In this document: piece after piece, positions 22,180 through 32,500 of the stretch
Numbering within the stretch: position 1 is the first letter of the stretch
How the letters are laid out: every line of letters begins with the position of its first letter
Source of the DNA: Balanoglossus misakiensis
Taxonomy: Eukaryota; Hemichordata
Assembly (NCBI GenBank): GCA_040954595.2
Contig: CM082586.2
Span: 11,222,001-11,286,000 of the forward strand
Reading direction: 5' to 3'
DNA length: 64,000 bases
The notes under the pieces: model-generated
Database searches by the model: none
What the model was told of the DNA's origin: nothing
The model's input: only the letters and a program-made list of their open reading frames with translations
Made by a program: the position numbers and the translations under genes

Positions 22180-23985
22180 GAGATGGCCAATACTTCTTTA
22201 TATACAGTGGTTTGAACTGTGACATTTGGTAACACTGCATAATTCAAGAACAATAGCATTTGGTAGTTGTGAAGTTGTGACTTTGTATACAGAGTAGAAA
22301 GAACAATTATGTCAGATAAACAATACCAATTCCCAATAAACAACTAGTGTATGGGCTAACTCAGAGGAGTTGGTAGGCGAAGCCTGTCATGAACATTGTG
22401 ACGCTAAGGCTCCTTAGACAAACCTGGTGCGTCTGCGGTCCAGATCCGTACCAGAGCCTTTCGCCGAAATTCGATTTTATCGGGAGAATATCCTTTCCCT
22501 GTCTACTAACCGGTTATAACCGACTCCGCGATTGACTTCTTCTATCATCCGAACCGCTCGCTTTCTGAAACTTTCGTGTTTACCCATTGAGATAACCTCA
22601 CTGTATTCAATATGGCGATGTCAACAGGTAAACACAAGAGAAAATCAGAAAGCGAGCAGCTCGGAAGTTAATTACATCATATTTGGAGTCATTTGTGGGT
22701 AGACGGGGGAAAGATTCCCCCTGATAAAATCGAATCTCGGCCGAAAAGCTGCTGTCCGGATCCGGATCTCAGACGAATCAGTTTTGTCCATGGAGCCTTG
22801 CAGAGATGTGGTGGAAGCACAGTGGTGGAAGCCGTGTATTAAACGCCGGGAGAACGCAGACCTGTATGGAGGACTACCACGACCCTGTCAGTGCTTGGAA
22901 ATTTCAAGGCTCTCACATTCCCTGAGTGTCTGGAAATTTCCGACCACTGACCCTTGTCAGTGCTTGGAAATTTCTAAGCTCTCACATTCCCTGAGTGTCT
23001 GGAAATTTCCGACCACTGACCCTTGTCAGTGCTTGGAAATTTCAAGGCTCTCACATTCCCTGAGTGTCTGGAAATTTCCGACCACTGACCCTTGTCAGTG
23101 CTTGGAAATTTCCAGGCTCTCACATTCCCCGAGTGTCTGGAAATTTCCGACCATTGACCCTTGTCAGTGCTTGGAAATTTCCAGGCTCTCACATTCCCTG
23201 AGTGTCTGGAAATTTCCGACCACTGACCCTTGTCAGTGCTTGGAAATTTCTAAGCTCTCACATTCCCTGAGTGTCTGGAAATTTCCGACCACTGACCCTT
23301 GTCAGTGCTTGGAAATTTCCAGGCTCTCACATTCCCTGAGTGTCTGGAAATTTCCGACCACTGACCCTTGTCAGTGCTTGGAAATTTCCAGGCTCTCACA
23401 TTCCCTGAGTGTCTGGAAATTTCCGACCACTGACCCTTGTCAGTGCTTGGAAATTTCTAAGCTCTCACATTCCCTGAGTGTCTGGAAATTTCCGACCACT
23501 GACCCTTGTCAGTGCTTGGACATTTCCAGGCTCTCATATTCCCTGAGTGTCTGGAAATTTCCGACCACTGACCCTTGTTAGTGCTTGGAAATTTCTAAGC
23601 TCTCACATTCCCTGAGTGTCTGGAAATTTCCGACCACTGACCCTTGTCAGTGCTTGGAAATTTCCAAGCTCTCACATGCCACTGACTCTTTTCCAAGTAT
23701 TTCAGCTGCAAAATATGGATTTGTCAATGAGCAGTGCTTATTTCCTAAAATTCATACGAAATCCAACGGATTTGTGTGATACGGATATTAATCTAACAAT
23801 TCTTGTAATAAATATTGGGTTTCAGATTTACTTTTTGATGCTATTGTTTTTTCTGGCGAAATTTTACAAACAATTCACACACTTGCAAATTTTCAATAGA
23901 AATATTACTCATGATAAACATGGAGACAAAATTTCATTAGAAAAAAATCAAAAGGACTGTCATGTACGTGGCTTTGAAGGAGACT
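22180..23985. repeat. 1.8-kb direct duplication, copy 2
   Basis: A near-identical copy of 20373-22178. It includes the foldback (about 22400-22801) and a third 69-bp array (22886-23677). After GAAGGAGACT the sequence continues with CAGTTTTTTCACAG, which is the original right part of the TIR element. Confidence 0.9.
22886..23677 (+). repeat. 69-bp satellite array 3 (duplicate of array 2)
   Basis: It has the same unit order and unit variants as 21079-21870, including the same ACATTTCC variant unit and the same TTAGTGCTTGG unit that creates a stop. The array therefore arose by the 1.8-kb duplication, not by independent amplification. Confidence 0.9.
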
Positions 23986-24210
23986 CAGTTTTTTCACAGA
24001 TAAATTTTAATTTGAGTTTAAAGCCAAAATATGACAAAATGCATTTTTCCTGCTGTACAGCTGCAGGAATGAGACTAAGAATACCTTTATGTAATTTTTT
24101 CATTAGAAATTGGCAAAGAATAGGGAATATTTTCAGAAATTTCTAATTTTTTCAGCAGTAATTATGTAAAAAAGAGGTTTTTCGGAAATTGGAAAATGTT
24201 TTCTATACTG

Positions 24211-24490
24211 TTATCTTATCAACCTTGGCTTTGGTACAACGGGTGTAGGCGGATATATTCTGCTGTGACAATTTTTTCCAATCAACTCGAAAATTACATT
24301 GCTTGAAGGAACTACTGCTGAAGCATTCATCAGCAGAAGTGTTGAAATGAACCTCTATTGAAACAGGAATATGGTCGGAGTCAACAACATTGCAAAGACT
24401 CGAAATTGAAAGAACATTGCTATAAAAAATTTTAGTGGTAACACAGTGGTCAATCCAAACTCAGCGTAATTCAATAAAACGCCCTAACAC
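24211..24490 (-). pseudogene. LINE endonuclease C-terminal fragment
   Basis: On the minus strand, from about 24480 down to 24211, one frame reads WIDHCVTTKIFYSNV, then VVDSDHIPVSIEVHFN and QCNFRVDWKKL. The SDHIPV motif is the C-terminal signature of APE-type LINE endonucleases (catalytic His). It leads into the linker at 19302-19056 once the TIR element is removed. One in-frame TGA precedes WIDHCV. The N-terminal catalytic part of the endonuclease is not present upstream. Confidence 0.75.
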
Positions 24491-24536
24491 AGCCTGAACT
24501 CCGATAATGTGTTGTCCCAAAATTCATTCCGTGGAA

Positions 24537-24660
24537 AATAATCACTGGTCTGTTTACGTATTTCAGCCGATTTTCCAAGGACTACTGCAACCCGCCAGAA
24601 GTGAGTAGCCTGCTAATGAGATCTCCACAACATTACGTAATGACGGTCAAAGTCCGATGC
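24537..24660. repeat. Direct repeat flanking the split LINE, copy 2
   Basis: This matches 16890-17013 (AATCACTGGTCTGTTTACGT, ATTTCAGCCGATTTTCC, CTGCTAATGAGATCTCCACAACATTA-like, GGTCAAAGTCC). Confidence 0.6.
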
Positions 24661-25786
24661 CCCAGTGTCCGTCCTCAGCCCACCAAAAAATGCGAAAAAA
24701 TATTAAAAAAATCTTCTTCTCAAAATCGACGTGGCCTAGGACCTTGAAATTTGGCACAGGGGATTTTGGCCACATGGTCTACAAAAATCGCGAAAAGAAT
24801 GTACATGCCCCCATTAACGTGCAAATTAGGTCAATTTGAAAATTTCGCTCGATTATAGCCACAAAGTCACGTGACTAATTACAAATTCAAAGGGCAGGTG
24901 CACCAGTACTCATGGGCCCCAACCACCGTGCCAAATTTGGAGGCGCACCTGCCGGAATTTCAGAGAAAAACGGGCGCAAAAAAACGACTCAAGAAGAAAG
25001 AAGACAAACTCCAGCAATAACAGAAGGGGACCAAGCGCCTGAGGGCTCTTGGTCCCCTAAATATGGGACTAAACTTGACAGATACCCGGAATATTTTCCT
25101 ATTTAGGATACCTGGTTGCATTTCCACCTAAAGGCGTCCTATTGGCGTGGAAATTTTATAACTTGAAATCGTTTGACTGGGTGATAGGTATTAATATCTT
25201 ATGATGTTATAAAACACTTGGCTCGCCAAAGGTAAGGACCGATTATAGCGTCAGTCGTGTCATAAAATCTATATGAACGTCATGGGTCAATAAACTTGAT
25301 GGTCCAATAAAATTTAATGGTTCGTAAAACTATTGTGTCCAATGTCTGCAGAGTATACTGGCTGCAACATGTGTATGAGTCAGGATTAACGGCTGTAGCC
25401 ATCAACCCAAAAGGTGAACGTCCTATTCTCACTAACTTAAATAGGTTTTGCGACCTAGTTGAGTGATAAAAACCTTATGATAAAGTCGACACAATTTCAA
25501 GATGACGATGTGCAAATGAGAGTTCATAAGCTAAAGTAAAGTTCAATGAATTCTATACAAAGTTCAAAAAAGATTTTTTACTAAAGGAAGACATGAACAA
25601 ACTGATATCGTCTCTTCATATTCGTACATGTCCAACTGTTGTGATTTGACCCCCCCCCCCCCATGGTACATGAACCTATTACTTAGTACACACTTAAACA
25701 ATTGGCATTTGAAGTGCCTTGCTTGACAGTGTTTAATGCGGTGGTCAGCCGCGTTTATCTCTCGCCACTTCATGCATCATGTCGCC
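24661..25786. other. Dispersed-repeat-like sequence with a terminal hairpin; otherwise no gene
   Basis: 24661-25060 has the look of an interspersed repeat (ACCTTGAAATTTGGCACA, CCAAATTTGGAGGCGCACC). It ends in a perfect 10-bp stem, GGGGACCAAG (25026-25035) with CTTGGTCCCC (25048-25057). From 25061 to 25786 I see only a C14 run near 25650 and no supported gene. Confidence 0.35.
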
Positions 25787-26114
25787 TTAAAGGGACAAAC
25801 TCTCTCTCTCGTCGCCCTTTTCTATTAATTATGTTTGATACAAGACACCGTTTATATTAATGGGCATGTGTATATGTAGTGAATGAACGTTCAACCACAC
25901 ACAACTTCCACCCTGCTTGTATGATATGAGAGTAAAAACTCGCCCAAAATGAATTAATGGTAGAGACCGATTTTTCAGTTTTGCGAGTTTTCGCTCTCGT
26001 GTCTACATGCGGGATAGAAGGTGTGTGCGATTGAACGTTGCATCACTATATATCCACATTTACATTAATATAAACGGTGTTTTGTATCAAACATGGAAAA
26101 GGGCAGCGAGTTAA
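25787..26114. mobile_element. TTAA-type MITE, palindromic, right end truncated
   Basis: The left end is TTAAAGGGACAAACTCTCTC at 25787. The two halves are inverted copies (TTTGATACAAGACACCGTTTAT with ATAAACGGTGTTTTGTATCAAA, and CATTCACTA-like blocks) around a centre near 25960. The right end stops at GGGCAGCGAG, then TTAA (26111-26114), so the final AGAGAGACTTTGTCCC is missing. It is the same family as 1-120 and 26745-27043. Confidence 0.7.
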
Positions 26115-26280
26115 GGATGTACGATCAGTAAAATTGAAAGCATTGTCATTTCTTTTAATCGTGAATTTTCGTTTCTGATTTGTATGTATAATGAAAATCC
26201 ATTTTGGGTCACTGCACTTGTTTTCGACTTTAAACAAGGCCGTGAATTTAGTCGACAATTGAAGAAAACTGCTAACGGTC

Positions 26281-26440
26281 AGCATTTTCTACCAATGGTT
26301 TGTCTATGGATACAATATTGAACAAAGTTTATCTCAAAATAGAGCGTGATGAATTTATTTTGATTTGTCGGAGCTATGTGTAAAATTTCATGAAAATGAC
26401 AATAGTAGAAGTGAGTTTTCTAACTATTCTCCATGTACTC
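26281..26440. repeat. Dispersed repeat related to 11590-11790
   Basis: This shares CCAATGGTTTGTCTATGG, AGTTTATCTCAAAATAGAGC, GAGCTATGTGTAAAATTTCA and GACAATAGTAGAAG with the reverse complement of 11590-11790, and weakly with 12230-12440. Class unknown. Confidence 0.55.
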
Positions 26441-26744
26441 CTATGGGAAGAGACACAGGCGCACAGTTTACCAGTTGACGACCTCTAAAGAGTAAACGGG
26501 GGGGGGGGGGATGATGAAAGGCTTAAGACTTACAGATCACAACTTAAAGAGCCATTCAGAAAGAGGCTTAGAGTGGAGTATCAAATCGGACGATACCACT
26601 GACTGGTGGAGGAAGACAAAATAAGCAAACTGAGTAGATCAGTGCTCAGATTTCTTCAGAGGACCAAACGTTTCAAAGAATTATACGTGACAATCCATGC
26701 CTGGTCCGTCAGTAGATATAAACAGAACATTGTGGCTGTATTCA

Positions 26745-27043
26745 TTAAAGGGACAAAGTCTCTCTCTCGCTGCCCTTTTTCCATTAATTATGTTTGATAC
26801 AAGACTGCGTTTATATTATTCTACATGTGGATATAGTGAATCAACGTTCAACCATACACACCTTCCACCCCGCTTGTATAGACACGAGAGTTTTAAAAAG
26901 TAGCCAAAATGAATAAACGGTCTCTACCATTTATTCATTTCGGGCGAGTTTTTACTCTCGTATCATACAAGCCGGATGGAAGTTGTGTGTGGTTGAACGT
27001 TCATTCACTAACATAAACGGTGTCTTGTATCATGTCCCTTTAA
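26745..27043. mobile_element. TTAA-type MITE, complete copy
   Basis: It is bounded by TTAA at 26745-26748 and 27040-27043, with TIRs starting AGGGACA (right end TGTCCCT). The halves are inverted copies around about 26900. Shared internal blocks are TTTGATACAAGAC, AACGTTCAACCA, CTTCCACCCCGCTTGTAT and ACTCTCGTATCATACAAG. It is a non-coding, ~300-bp TTAA-targeting MITE and the best reference copy of the family here. Confidence 0.75.
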
Positions 27044-27106
27044 CACTTTTGAAGCATTTTACTAATGCTAACATGACTAGACCAATTGAATGATGTTACA
27101 TTGCAG

Positions 27107-27188
27107 GTTATCAACTCAGAGGGGCGTCTTGTTATAAAGCGGTACCTGACAAACAATCAGCTGGCAACGCTGAAAATACCTGTCAGTC
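27107..27188 (+). CDS. Candidate internal exon, product unrecognised
   Basis: An 82-base open stretch is bounded by a good acceptor (ATGTTACATTGCAG) and a strong donor (GTAAGTATG). It reads VINSEGRLVIKRYLTNNQ-LATLKIPVS in the only open frame, with a composition like a folded domain. I do not recognise the protein and found no partner exon nearby. It may be a real internal exon of a gene extending beyond the visible exons, or chance. Confidence 0.3.
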
Positions 27189-29545
27189 GTAAGTATGAAA
27201 GTATACATCATTTGAGTAGAATTTTACGGGAGTTCCTAACAAGGCTTGGACATGTCACGCACAAATACAAAGGGCGCGTATAAAGACAGACAAAACCTCG
27301 CTCAGTGTGAGGTGTTCAGCGATTGCATCTGATAAGTCGAAAATGCTTGATCACGTGTCATGTTCAGTTGGGAAATTGGATATGTCTCAGGCCAAAAAAA
27401 CTAATATGTGCTATTCCGATTACATGGTTTTCAAAAATATTGTAGGTAGAAAGGGACATGTTTTTATTTTTCAATTTTTTTTATATCTTTGGCCGTCGTA
27501 GTGTAGAAGAATGACATCATAGTTCTTGCGTGATTCTCGCAATTTTCATGAATTGTTTTATATTTGACATCGTTATTTTTACTTCCGGTTTGCGAAGATC
27601 TAAACTGTTTTGGGTCGGCGGGCTAAAATTAGGGTAGTTCGGGTAATCGTTATGACATTGGGAGCTACGGCTGCAAAGCCATGTGTCTCGTGCGAAAAGG
27701 GCCCTTAACCTTTTGCAATATTTAACAGCAAACAACAGACAGTTTTGAGAATAAAAGGTTTCCGTCGTGTCTGACTTTCATATCGCATTAATAGCATATC
27801 CCTAATTTTAAAGAAATTAGGAGAGACAGAGTGAAACAGGCAGAGTGGCAGACAGACACAAGCAGACAGACAGAGCAACATTCATCAGTAGAGACACTCA
27901 CCGGTCGCTCGCTCGCTCGCTCACTCTCTCTCTCAGAGAGAGGGGGCAGACAGTCAGACAGACAGACGTTGACAGACAGTCAGTAAGTCAGTCAGCCAGT
28001 TAATCAGTCAGTCAGACGTCAAAGACACAGTGACACAAACACAGCGAGGGAGACAAAAGGACCTTTCATGCTTAAACCCCTGTTCTTCTGTTATAAACTT
28101 TGAAAACCGTTCGTTTTCAGATTGCAGATTGCTCGAATAACGCGGCACACTGCCGAAACAATAAAACAAATACTAGTGGGAGCTCATAAAATAAAATCGC
28201 TCAACCATTCCGTCGTCCTGAGTGACCTCAGCCACATTAATTCCGACGTCTTTTTAGGGTCATGAAAAAAGTCACAAATAAGGTATTTCCCCTAGGTCCA
28301 CCTGAAGCAAAAAGTTTTCGTTTCGACTCCATCATTCCGAATAGTAAGAAAGCAACAAAATTGAAAAGACAGATGTAAAATGCAATCTCTCTCACGTGGT
28401 AACGTTTGTAACTATGGCAATCACGGTACGTGTTCAGTACACAGACAGGGAGAAAAGTTTCCCCATGCAATACATGTGTTCAGTAAGGTTTGACCTTGGT
28501 TTTACTTTGTACCATGATCGCCGCTTTCTAAGCATGGATGAACGACGGCGGTCAGACCCAATCGAACCCTTTCATGTCAGATGACCACGGTATCTCCAGT
28601 GTGAGATGACATTTGACAAACCATTTGATTTCAACAAAATCTTCGCGTCGTCAACGCGTCGCATACCAGTCGCATATCGGTATTTACCCAATCATAAAAG
28701 TTGGAAATTCGGGAGACTCGATCTGCAACCAAGTTGAGAGTAAATTTTGACGTTTGACTATTGGCAAGTAAACAGGTTACACAATGACTTGTCGGTTTTT
28801 CCTCCGTCATGGTCGTTCTTGACCCAAGTGTCCTTCCTTGACATTTAGACACACCTTGCGGTATGACCTTGGTGGTCATGTGCAATTAGTTTTCTTGTAT
28901 AAGACGCTTTTCATGCCGGGGTAGACGACTTGTGCGTGGATCATCAACATTTCAGTGATATTTCAACGCAAAGTTTTAGCAATATTGAGAAAACAGGTAG
29001 TGAGGTGTCAAATGCATATCAATGTACGAAAATTAGGTCAAGCCACCCGACAGCAACCGCTTTCACACAGTGTCGGACGTTGCACGGAATGTGAAACGTT
29101 ACACTGCTTCGGCCGTTCACATGCACCTGGGCGTGGTTTTGATTGATGGTCAAACGCCCCCACTTACTTTGTGCGTTTTCAATGGTAAATGTGTCGTATT
29201 GATCGAAACCTTGCCGTAAACATATTTTTTTTGCTGAATCAACATTCAGAGTTCAGCCGTCTAGTTAACGAAGTATTGAAATAAGCCACTTGTTCATCAT
29301 TTTTTGTCTGTCAAACGTGTTTATTCGGACAGGGACCGGCCGCCAATGAGTGGTTTAGGGAGCCCACACGTACACTCTGGTACCTGGACAATTAACAAAG
29401 ACATGACGTGTGTACCGTCCGGTTCGAAAAGATTGGTTTAAGGTAGTCCTGGTAACAGTCATCCTAACGAGGCCAGGGGAGGTCTCCAAGGGCGAAATAA
29501 ACAAAGCTACCGATGACGAGTCGAATTCGAATCGGACGATGCTTG
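27189..29545. other. Gene-poor stretch with a simple repeat
   Basis: 27823-28020 is a tetranucleotide-rich tract of CAGA/GTCA type with short GCTC and TCTC runs. The rest has no recognised element. A plus open frame at 28396-28584 has an exon-like feel but no clear splice pair. GC content rises between 28.5 and 29.5 kb without an identifiable gene. Confidence 0.35.
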
Positions 29546-32500
29546 TTTTCGACTTTGCAAAATCTCAAAATTTCGTCGATTTTTGAAAAAAAATCATGGG
29601 TGAAAATGCATCAAAAAATGAGAAATTTTCGACTTTGCAAAATCTCAAAATTTCGTCAATTTTGAAAAAAATCATGGGTGAAAATCATCAAAAAATGACA
29701 AATTTTCGACTTTGCAAAATCTCAAAATTTCGTCGATTTTTGAAAAAAATCATGGGTGAAAATCATCAAAAAAATGACAAATTTTCGACTTTGCAAAATC
29801 TCAAAATTTTGTTGATTTTTGAAAAAAATCATAGGTGAAAATCATCAAAAAATGACAAATTTTCGACTTTGCAAAATCTCAAAATTTCGTCGATTTTTGA
29901 AGAAAATCATGGGTGAAAATCATCAAAAAATGACAAATTTTCGACTTTGCAAAATCTCAAAATTTTTTCGATTTTTGAAAAAAGACATGGGTGAAAATCA
30001 TCAAAAAATGACAAATTTTCGACTTTGCAAAATCTCAAAATTTCGTCGATTTTTGAAAAAAATCATGGGGGAAAATCATGAAAAAAATGACAAATTTTCC
30101 TCTTTGCAAAATCTCAAAATTTCGTCGATTTTTGAAAAAAATCATGGGTGAAAATCATCAAAAAAATGACAAATTTTCGACTTTGCAAAATCTCAAAATT
30201 TTGTTGATTTTTGAAAAAAATCATAGGTGAAAATCATCAAAAAATGACAAATTTTCGACTTTGCAAAATCTCAAAATTTCGTCGATTTTTGAAGAAAATC
30301 ATGGGTGAAAATCATCAAAAAATGACAAATTTTCGACTTTGCAAAATCTCAAAATTTTTTCGATTTTTGAAAAAAGACGGGTGAAAATCATCAAAAAATG
30401 ACAAATTTTCGACTTTGCAAAATCTCAAAATTTCGTCGATTTTTGAAAAAAATCATGGGGGAAAATCATGAAAAAAATGACAAATTTTCCTCTTTGCAAA
30501 ATCTCAAAATTTCGTCGATTTTTAAAAAAAGACATGGGTGAAAATCATCAAAAAATAACAAATTTTCGACTTTGCAAAATCTCAAAATTTCGTCGATTTT
30601 TGAAAAAAAATCATGGGTGAAAATCATCAAAAAATGACAAATTTTCGTCTTTGCAAAATCTCAAAATTTCGTCCATTTCTGAAAAAAAATTATGGGTAAA
30701 AATCATCAAAAATGACAAATTTTCATCTTTGCAAAATCTCAAATTTTCGTCGTTTTTTGAAAAAAAATCATGGTTGAAAATCATCAAAAAATGACAAAAT
30801 TTTCGACTTTGCAAAATCTCAAAATTTCGTCGATTTTTGAAAAAAATCATGGGGGAAAATCATGAAAAAATGACAAATTTTCCTCTTTGCAAAATCTTAA
30901 AATTTCGTCGATTTTTGAAAAAAAATCATGGGTGAAAATCATCAAAAAATGACAAATTTTCGTCTTTGCAAAATCTCAAAATTTCGTCCATTTTTGAAAA
31001 AAATCATGGGTGAAAATCATCAAAAAATGACAAATTTTCGACTTTGCAAAATCTCAACATTTCGTCAATTTTTGAAAAAATCATGGGTGAAAATCATCAA
31101 AAAATGACAAATTTTCGACTTTGCAAAATCTCAAAATTTCGTCGATTTTTGAAAAAAATCATGGGGGAAAATCATGAAAAAATGACAAATTTTCCTCTCT
31201 GCAAAATCTCAAAATTTCGTCGATTTTTGAAAAAAAATCATGGGTGAAAATCATCAAAAAATGACAAATTTTCGTCTTTGCAAAATCTCAAAATTTCGTC
31301 CATTTTTGAAAAAAAATCATGGGTAAAAATCATCAAAAATGACAAATTTTCGTCTTTGCAAAATCTCAAATTTTCGTCGATTTTTGAAAAAAAATCATGG
31401 TTGAAAATCATCAAAAAATGACAAAATTTTCGACTTTGTAAAATCACAAAATTTCGTCGATTTTGAAAAAAATCATAGGTTCGTCGATTTTTCAAAAAAA
31501 AACATGGGTGAAAATCATCAAAAAATGACAAATTTTGAAAAAAAAACGGGTGAAAATCATCAAAAAATGACACATTTTCCTCTGCAAAATCTCAAAATTT
31601 CGTCGTTTTTTGAAAAAAAATCATTGGTGAAAATCATCAAAAAATGACAAATTTTCGTCTTTGCAAAATCTCAAAATTTCGTCCATTTTTGAAAAAAAAT
31701 CATGGGTAAAAATCATCAAAAATGACAAATTTTCGTCTTTGCAAAATTTCAAATTTTCGTCGATTTTTGAAAAAAATCATGGGGGAAAATCATGAAAAAA
31801 TGACAAATTTTCCTCTTTGCAAAATCTCAAAATTTCGTCGATTTTTGAAAAAAAATCATGGGTGAAAATCATGAAAAAAAGACAAATTTTCCTCTTTGCA
31901 AAATCTCAAAATTTCGTCGTTTTTTGAAAAAAAATCATGGGTGAAAATCATCAAAAAATGACAAATTTTCGTCTTTGCAAAATCTCAAAATTTCGTTCAT
32001 TTTTGAAAAAAAATCATGGGTAAAAATCATCAAAAATGACAAATTTTCGTCTTTGCGAAATCTCAAATTTTCGTCGATTTTTGAAAAAAATCATGGGGGA
32101 AAATCATGAAAAAATGACAAATTTTGAAAAAAAAAAACTGGTGAAAATCATCAAAAAATGACACATTTACGACTTGGCAAAATCTCAAAATTTCGTCGAT
32201 TTTTGAAAAAAAATCATGGGTGAAAATCATGAAAAAATGACAAATTTTGAAAAAAAAACGGGTGAAAATCATCAAAAAATGACACATTTTCGTCGACTTT
32301 GCAAAATCTCAAAATTTCGTCGATTTTTGAAAAAAATCATGGGGGAAAATCATGAAAAAATGACAAATTTTCCTCTGCAAAATCTCAAAATTTCGTCGAT
32401 TTTTAAAAAAAGACATGGGTGAAAATCATCAAAAAATAACAAATTTTCGACTTTGCAAAATCTCAAAATTTCGTCCATTTTTGAAAAAAAATCATGGGTA

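Larger units (their letters stand above)
19303..24210. mobile_element. ~4.9-kb TIR element carrying 69-bp satellite arrays
   Basis: The termini are exact 32-bp inverted repeats: CAGTATAGAAAACATTTTCC... at 19303-19334 and its complement at 24179-24210. The flanks TAATCTAA and TTATCTTA match at 6 of 8 positions, compatible with a decayed 8-bp target duplication, which with a CAG start recalls hAT elements (inference). The element interrupts a LINE ORF that continues on both sides. Contents: an inverted satellite array (19595-20150), a foldback, a direct array (21079-21870), and a duplicated copy of the foldback plus array. No transposase is visible, so it is non-autonomous. Confidence 0.75.
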
